From NCBI GenBank assembly GCA_023512375.1, contig JAILZS010000009.1, positions 1-64,000 of the forward strand: DNA of 64,000 bases, written 5' to 3'. This document shows, in pieces, positions 59,518-64,000 of the stretch; position 1 is the stretch's first letter, and every line of letters starts with the position of its first letter. The stretch is from Bacillota bacterium (GTDB taxonomy: Bacteria; Bacillota; Sulfobacillia; JAJZYS01; JAILZS01). Position numbers and translations under genes: made by a program. A model generated the notes under the pieces. It was given only the letters and a program-made list of their open reading frames with translations, searched no databases and had not been told where the DNA came from.

Positions 59518-60876
59518 GTGGGCCGACTGTTCGGGACCGACGGCGTGCGGGGCGTGGCCGGCCGGGACCTTACCCCGGAGCTGGCGCTCCGGTTGGGGCG
59601 GGCCTTGGGCCTCCGCCTGCGCGCCCGTGCAGGGGCCGGAAAGCGCCCGCGCGTGGTGGTCGGGCGCGACAGCCGCCTGTCCGGAGACTTCCTGCAGGGG
59701 GCTCTCATGGCGGGCCTCATGGCCGCAGGTTCGGACGTCGACGATGTGGGGGTGCTGCCGACGCCGGCCGTCTCCTACCTCACGGCGGTGGACCAGAGGT
59801 CGGCCGGGTGCGTGGTCTCGGCCTCCCACAACCCTGTGCCCGACAACGGCATCAAAGTGTTCGGCGCCGACGGCCGCAAGCTCTCCGCCGAGGAGGAGGA
59901 GGCGATCGAAGCCCTCGTCCTGTCGGGCGTGGAGGACGCCTACGAATGGCCCGTGGGCGAGGACGTCGGGGTCCGGCACGATGTGGCGGCGGCGGCGCGC
60001 CTGCGCTACGTGGAGCACCTGCGCCGGGCCGGCCCGCCGGATCTGGCGGGCTGGCGCCTGGTGGTGGACGCCGGCCACGGCGCCGCGGCGGGGATCCTGT
60101 CCCGCGTCCTTAGCGACCTCGGGGCCGAGGTGACAGCCCTTTCCGACGTACCCGACGGCAGCCGCATCAACGTGGGATGCGGCGCGACGGCGCCCCAGGG
60201 GGCGGCGGAGGAGGTGCGCCGCCGGCAGGCGCACGCCGGCCTCACGCTGGACGGCGACGCCGATCGGCTCATCGCCGTCGACGAGCGCGGCCAGATCGTG
60301 GACGGCGACGGGGTGCTGGCCATCCTCGCCGAGCACCTTCTGGCGGAGGGGCGGCTCTCCGGCAGCGTCGTGGTGGCCACGACCATGTCGAACGGCGGTC
60401 TGGCCCGCTTCCTGCGCACGCTAGGCGTGCGGCTCGTACGCACCCCGGTGGGAGATCGCCATGTGGCCGCCGCCATGGAGGAAGGCGGCTACGCCCTGGG
60501 CGGCGAACAGAGCGGGCACGTCCTCATGCCCCACCTGGCACCTACGGGCGACGGGGAGCTGACCGCCATGGTCCTGCTCCGGGTCCTCGCCCTCCGGGGC
60601 GAGCCGCTCTCCGCCTTGGCGGGGCGCGTACAGCGCCTGCCGCAACGGCTGATCAGCTTGCCCCTCGGGGCAGGGGAGCGGGAGGCGTGGCGGACGCCGG
60701 CCGTGGAACGGGCGATGGAGCGGGCGCGGGCGGCGCTGGGTCCGGATGGCCGGCTCGTCGTGCGCCCTTCGGGTACCGAGCCGCTCCTGCGGGTGATGGC
60801 GGAGGGCGAGAGCGAAGAGGCGGTGGCGGAGGCCGTACGCCTGGTCGAGGAGGCGCTCGTGGCCGCTCGCGCCTAG
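59518..60876 (+). CDS. glmM: Phosphoglucosamine mutase
   Basis: 'MGRLFGTDGVRGVAGRDLTPELALRLG', active site 'GCVVSASHNPVPDNGIKVFGADG', 'LTLDGDADRLIAVDERG'. Confidence 0.98.
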   Translation: MGRLFGTDGVRGVAGRDLTPELALRLGRALGLRLRARAGAGKRPRVVVGRDSRLSGDFLQGALMAGLMAAGSDVDDVGVLPTPAVSYLTAVDQRSAGCVVSASHNPVPDNGIKVFGADGRKLSAEEEEAIEALVLSGVEDAYEWPVGEDVGVRHDVAAAARLRYVEHLRRAGPPDLAGWRLVVDAGHGAAAGILSRVLSDLGAEVTALSDVPDGSRINVGCGATAPQGAAEEVRRRQAHAGLTLDGDADRLIAVDERGQIVDGDGVLAILAEHLLAEGRLSGSVVVATTMSNGGLARFLRTLGVRLVRTPVGDRHVAAAMEEGGYALGGEQSGHVLMPHLAPTGDGELTAMVLLRVLALRGEPLSALAGRVQRLPQRLISLPLGAGEREAWRTPAVERAMERARAALGPDGRLVVRPSGTEPLLRVMAEGESEEAVAEAVRLVEEALVAARA

Positions 60877-61054
60877 ATCGGGGCGAGCCGACGCGAAAGG
60901 GGGTGGGAGCGGTGCCGGCGGGCGCCGGAGCGGCGCCACGTCCGGGCCAAGGACGAAAGGGACGCGGGGACGCGGGGAACACCCGGCTCACGTCGCCCCA
61001 GGGCGGCGGAGGATGGACCGAGCACAATTTGGCGCGCGGCACGACGACGTACGA

Positions 61055-61200
61055 GATACAAGCGCCAGGACTCGCGCTGGCGGTGCGAGTCGACGAGGAC
61101 GGGGAGCATCGAAGGATTCGGCGGATGCCCCGCGGCTGGCCCGGCCGAAAGCGGTACCGAAACCCCGCGAGCGATCGCGGGTCCAACCGGTGCCAGGGGC
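61055..61200 (+). ncRNA. glmS self-cleaving ribozyme
   Basis: 'AGCGCCAGGACT...AGTCGACGAGGACGGGGAGCATCGAAGGATTCGGCGGATGCCCCGCGGCTGGCCCGGCCGAAAGCGG' matches the glmS ribozyme core; predicted cleavage between A61061 and G61062; 3' boundary approximate. Confidence 0.96.
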
Positions 61201-61231
61201 GCGTGCCGCGGCGCGCGAAGGAGCGAGCGCC

Positions 61232-63052
61232 GTGTGCGGCATCGTGGGATACGCCGGGGCGGAGCCTGCCCAGGACGTGCTGGTGCAGGGCCTGCTTCGA
61301 CTCGAGTACCGGGGATACGACAGCGCCGGCCTGGCCGTGGTGAGCGGCGACGGAAGCATCGCCCGGGTGCGCACCGCGGGGCGCGTGGAGCGCCTGGTGG
61401 ACGCGACCCGGCGGGCGCCCCTGCCGGGCCGGGTGGGGATCGGGCACACGCGCTGGGCGACGCACGGCGCGCCCACCGAGCGCAACGCCCACCCCCACCT
61501 AGACTGCCGGGGGCGGTTCGCCGTCGTGCACAACGGCATCATCGACAACCACGCCGAGCTGCGTGCGCGCCTGAAGGCCGACGGGCACGCGTTCACCTCG
61601 GACACGGACACGGAGGTGGTGGCGCACCTCCTGGAGGAGGCCTACGCGGGCGACCTCCTGGAGGCGCTGCGGAAGGTGGCGGAGAAGCTGCGCGGCACGT
61701 ACGCCATCGCGGCCGTGAGCGTGCACGAGCCCCGACGCGTGGCCGCGGTGCGGCACGGCAACCCGCTCGTGGTGGGGCTGGGGCAGGGGGAGAACTACCT
61801 CGCCTCCGATCTGCCGGCGGTGTTGGATCGGACGCGCGACGGCCTGCCCCTGGAGGATGGCGACGCCGTCGCCATCACCGCCGACAGGGTGCGCATCGTC
61901 GACCGGGAGGGACGCGAGCGCCGGCCGGCGCCGTTCCGCGTGAACTGGACCCCCGCCCAGGCGGAGCGGGGCGGTCACCCCCACTTCCTACACAAGGAGA
62001 TCCACGAGCAACCCGAGGCCCTGCGCGCCACCCTGGCGGGACGCGTGGAGGCGGCGCGGGGGGAGGTGCGGCTGGCCGAGTTCGAAGGCGTGGACCTCTC
62101 GGCGGTGAACCGCCTGCGCCTGGTGGCGTGCGGCACGTCCTACCACGCGGCCCGGGTGGGGGAGTTGCTGTTCGAGCGCCTGGCAGGAGTGGAGGCGCAC
62201 GCGGAACTGGCGAGCGAGTTTCGCTACCGCCGCCCGCTTCTGGCACGGGGGGAGCCGGCCCTGTGCATCTCCCAGTCGGGGGAGACGCTCGACACGCTGG
62301 AGGCGGCGCGGGAGGCGAAGCGCCTCGGCCACCCCGTCTGGGCGGTCACCAACGTCCTCGGCTCCAGCCTGGGGCGGGAGGCGGACCGCGGCCTGCTCAC
62401 CCAGGCGGGGCCGGAGATCTCCGTCGCCTCGACGAAGGCGTTCACCACCCAGATCCTCGCCCTTAGCCTGATCGCCGTGGCGGTGGGGCGGGCCAACGGC
62501 CACCTCGCGGCGCCTGCGGCGCGCGCCTTCCTGCGCGACCTGGAGGGACTGCCGGAGGCGGCGGAGGAGGTGATCGCCGCCTCCCGGGAAGCCGCCCGAC
62601 AGGTGGCGGAGCGGCTGCGGGAGGTGCCCGACGCCTTCTTCCTGGGGCGCGATCTCGACCTGCCGGTCGCCCTGGAGGGCGCGCTCAAGCTCAAGGAGAT
62701 CTCCTACATCCACGCGGAGGCGTATGCGGGCGGGGAGATGAAGCATGGTCCGCTCGCCCTCCTGGGGCCCGGCGTGCCGGTGGTGGCGGTGCTCACCCAG
62801 GGCCAGGTGGCGGACAAGATGGCGGCCAACGCGGTGGAGGCGGTGACGCGCGGCGCATGGCCCGTGTCCGTGGTGCGGGAGGACTTGGCGGGGCGCCTGG
62901 CGCCCACGTTCACGATCCCGGCCGGCCACGACCTCACCCGCCCGGCCCTGGCGGTGCTGCCGCTGCAGCTTTTGGCCTACGAGGCGGCGGTGGCGCGCGG
63001 CACCGACGTCGATCGGCCGCGCAACCTGGCCAAGAGCGTGACGGTGGAATAG
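61232..63052 (+). CDS. glmS: Glutamine--fructose-6-phosphate aminotransferase
   Basis: 'VCGIVGYAGAEPAQDVLVQGLLRLEYRGYDSAGLAVV', SIS domains, C-terminal 'DRPRNLAKSVTVE'. Confidence 0.98.
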   Translation: MCGIVGYAGAEPAQDVLVQGLLRLEYRGYDSAGLAVVSGDGSIARVRTAGRVERLVDATRRAPLPGRVGIGHTRWATHGAPTERNAHPHLDCRGRFAVVHNGIIDNHAELRARLKADGHAFTSDTDTEVVAHLLEEAYAGDLLEALRKVAEKLRGTYAIAAVSVHEPRRVAAVRHGNPLVVGLGQGENYLASDLPAVLDRTRDGLPLEDGDAVAITADRVRIVDREGRERRPAPFRVNWTPAQAERGGHPHFLHKEIHEQPEALRATLAGRVEAARGEVRLAEFEGVDLSAVNRLRLVACGTSYHAARVGELLFERLAGVEAHAELASEFRYRRPLLARGEPALCISQSGETLDTLEAAREAKRLGHPVWAVTNVLGSSLGREADRGLLTQAGPEISVASTKAFTTQILALSLIAVAVGRANGHLAAPAARAFLRDLEGLPEAAEEVIAASREAARQVAERLREVPDAFFLGRDLDLPVALEGALKLKEISYIHAEAYAGGEMKHGPLALLGPGVPVVAVLTQGQVADKMAANAVEAVTRGAWPVSVVREDLAGRLAPTFTIPAGHDLTRPALAVLPLQLLAYEAAVARGTDVDRPRNLAKSVTVE

Positions 63053-63778
63053 GGGGGATCGGGATCTTGCCCGGCGGCGCCGCCCGAGGGAGAGGCGGCG
63101 ACGCGCTGGCGGTCGGTGCCGACGCCGGGGACCCCAGGCGCTGGATCGCGGCCGGGGTCCCCCCGCTTCGGCCGTGCTGCGAGGGGCGGCGACACCGCGG
63201 GCGTCGCCCGGCGTGGGACGCCGCGCGGCGGATGGAGGGCATGAAGCCAAGGGGCGCCGGACGGCTCGGGCGCCGTGAGGGCGGGGGGCCCCCTCTTGCG
63301 CCCTGCGGCGAGGTGGGGCGCGGACGCTCGCGCGCCGGTACGGCGCGGCTTCGGCAGCCGTGCCAAAGGTCGGCACAGGCCGGGCGGTCGGGGTGCACAT
63401 CCTCGCCCCCGCCGCGATCGTCGAGGAGCCTCGCGGTGCCCTACGAGCGGGCGCTCGAAGCCGTCCGCGAGGACATGAATGCGTTCGGCAAAGGCATGGA
63501 GCGACCGTCTCCCTTGGCTTTGGCCGCGACGTCGGAAGGCTGTCTCGCCCTGGGCGGATCGACGGTCCCAGCCAAGCGGGAGCTCTCTGCGCCCGCGGGG
63601 GGCGGGCCCCTTGGCTTTGCGCGTTGAGCCGCGCCGACGGTCGGGGCGTCGCCCCGGCGCGACGGCTGGCGCCGAGCGGGAAAGAGGCCCACACTGGGGG
63701 AGAAACGGCCGCCGGAGCGGCTGCGCCGGCGGGCCACGGGGGGAAGGGCCGATCGACCGGCGTTTGCGCGCGCGGCGG

Positions 63779-64000
63779 ATGCTCGCCAAGGTTCCGGAGA
63801 TCACCGTCTACTTCTGGATCGCCAAGGTGCTGACGACGGCCATGGGCGAGGCGCTGTCGGACTACCTCGTGTTTGACATCAACCGCTACCTGGCGGTCGT
63901 GCTGGGCACGCTCGCCTTCTTCGCCGCCCTCGGCCTTCAGCTTCGGCAGCGGCGGTACGTGGCCTGGGTGTACTGGCTGTTGGTGGCGATGGTGGCGGTC
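63779..64000 (+). CDS. DUF347-type membrane protein (truncated by window end)
   Basis: 'MLAKVPEITVYFWIAKVLTTAMGEALSDYLVFDINRYLAVVLGTLAFFAALGLQLRQRRYVAWVYWLLVAMVAV'. Confidence 0.75.
   Translation, partial: MLAKVPEITVYFWIAKVLTTAMGEALSDYLVFDINRYLAVVLGTLAFFAALGLQLRQRRYVAWVYWLLVAMVAV

Noticed and set aside
62977-63804. (-) strand ORF containing 'YSTVTLLARLRG'
   Set aside because: This familiar peptide is simply the antisense translation of the GlmS C-terminus (PRNLAKSVTVE*).

Overview
This 64 kb, GC-rich window comes from an endospore-forming bacterium, probably a high-GC member of the Bacillota. It opens with the 3' end of a 23S rRNA and a 5S rRNA. Most of what follows is conserved Firmicutes-type housekeeping: ywmB/spoIIQ-like genes, spoIIID, metK, hpf-secA-prfB, ftsEX, uvrB, uvrA-uvrC, rapZ-yvcK-whiA, a polyprenyl synthase, rex, and cdaA-cdaR-glmM-glmS with a glmS ribozyme. 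Accessory blocks include a peroxide/Fe-S operon, an oligopeptide ABC transporter, an ArsR-rhodanese/DsrE/SQR-like/methyltransferase island, a GMC oxidoreductase cluster and a sugar ABC/ROK cluster. The strongest discovery candidate is a minimal (about 1.75 kb) skin-like intervening element that splits the sporulation regulator gene spoIIID. A 5' fragment (VKDHIWKRVLE) lies directly downstream of the spoIIQ-like gene, and the rest (VLEIGDYILVSRETV...) lies about 1.7 kb further on. Between them are a large serine recombinase and a translationally coupled 74-aa ORF. The junctions share a 9-bp repeat (GTGCTGGAA). When the element is circularised in silico, a perfect 12-bp dyad (GCAAGGCGAACG...CGTTCGCCTTGC) is centred on a dinucleotide inside that repeat, and excision restores an in-frame SpoIIID. 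Other notable items are a uvrB / 5'-nuclease-less family A DNA polymerase / orphan beta-class methyltransferase overlapping operon, the prfB programmed +1 frameshift, the glmS ribozyme, and an ATTCTA-N8-TAGAAT operator on the -10 of the sulfur island promoter. All calls were made by eye from the sequence and the supplied ORF translations; no database search was run.
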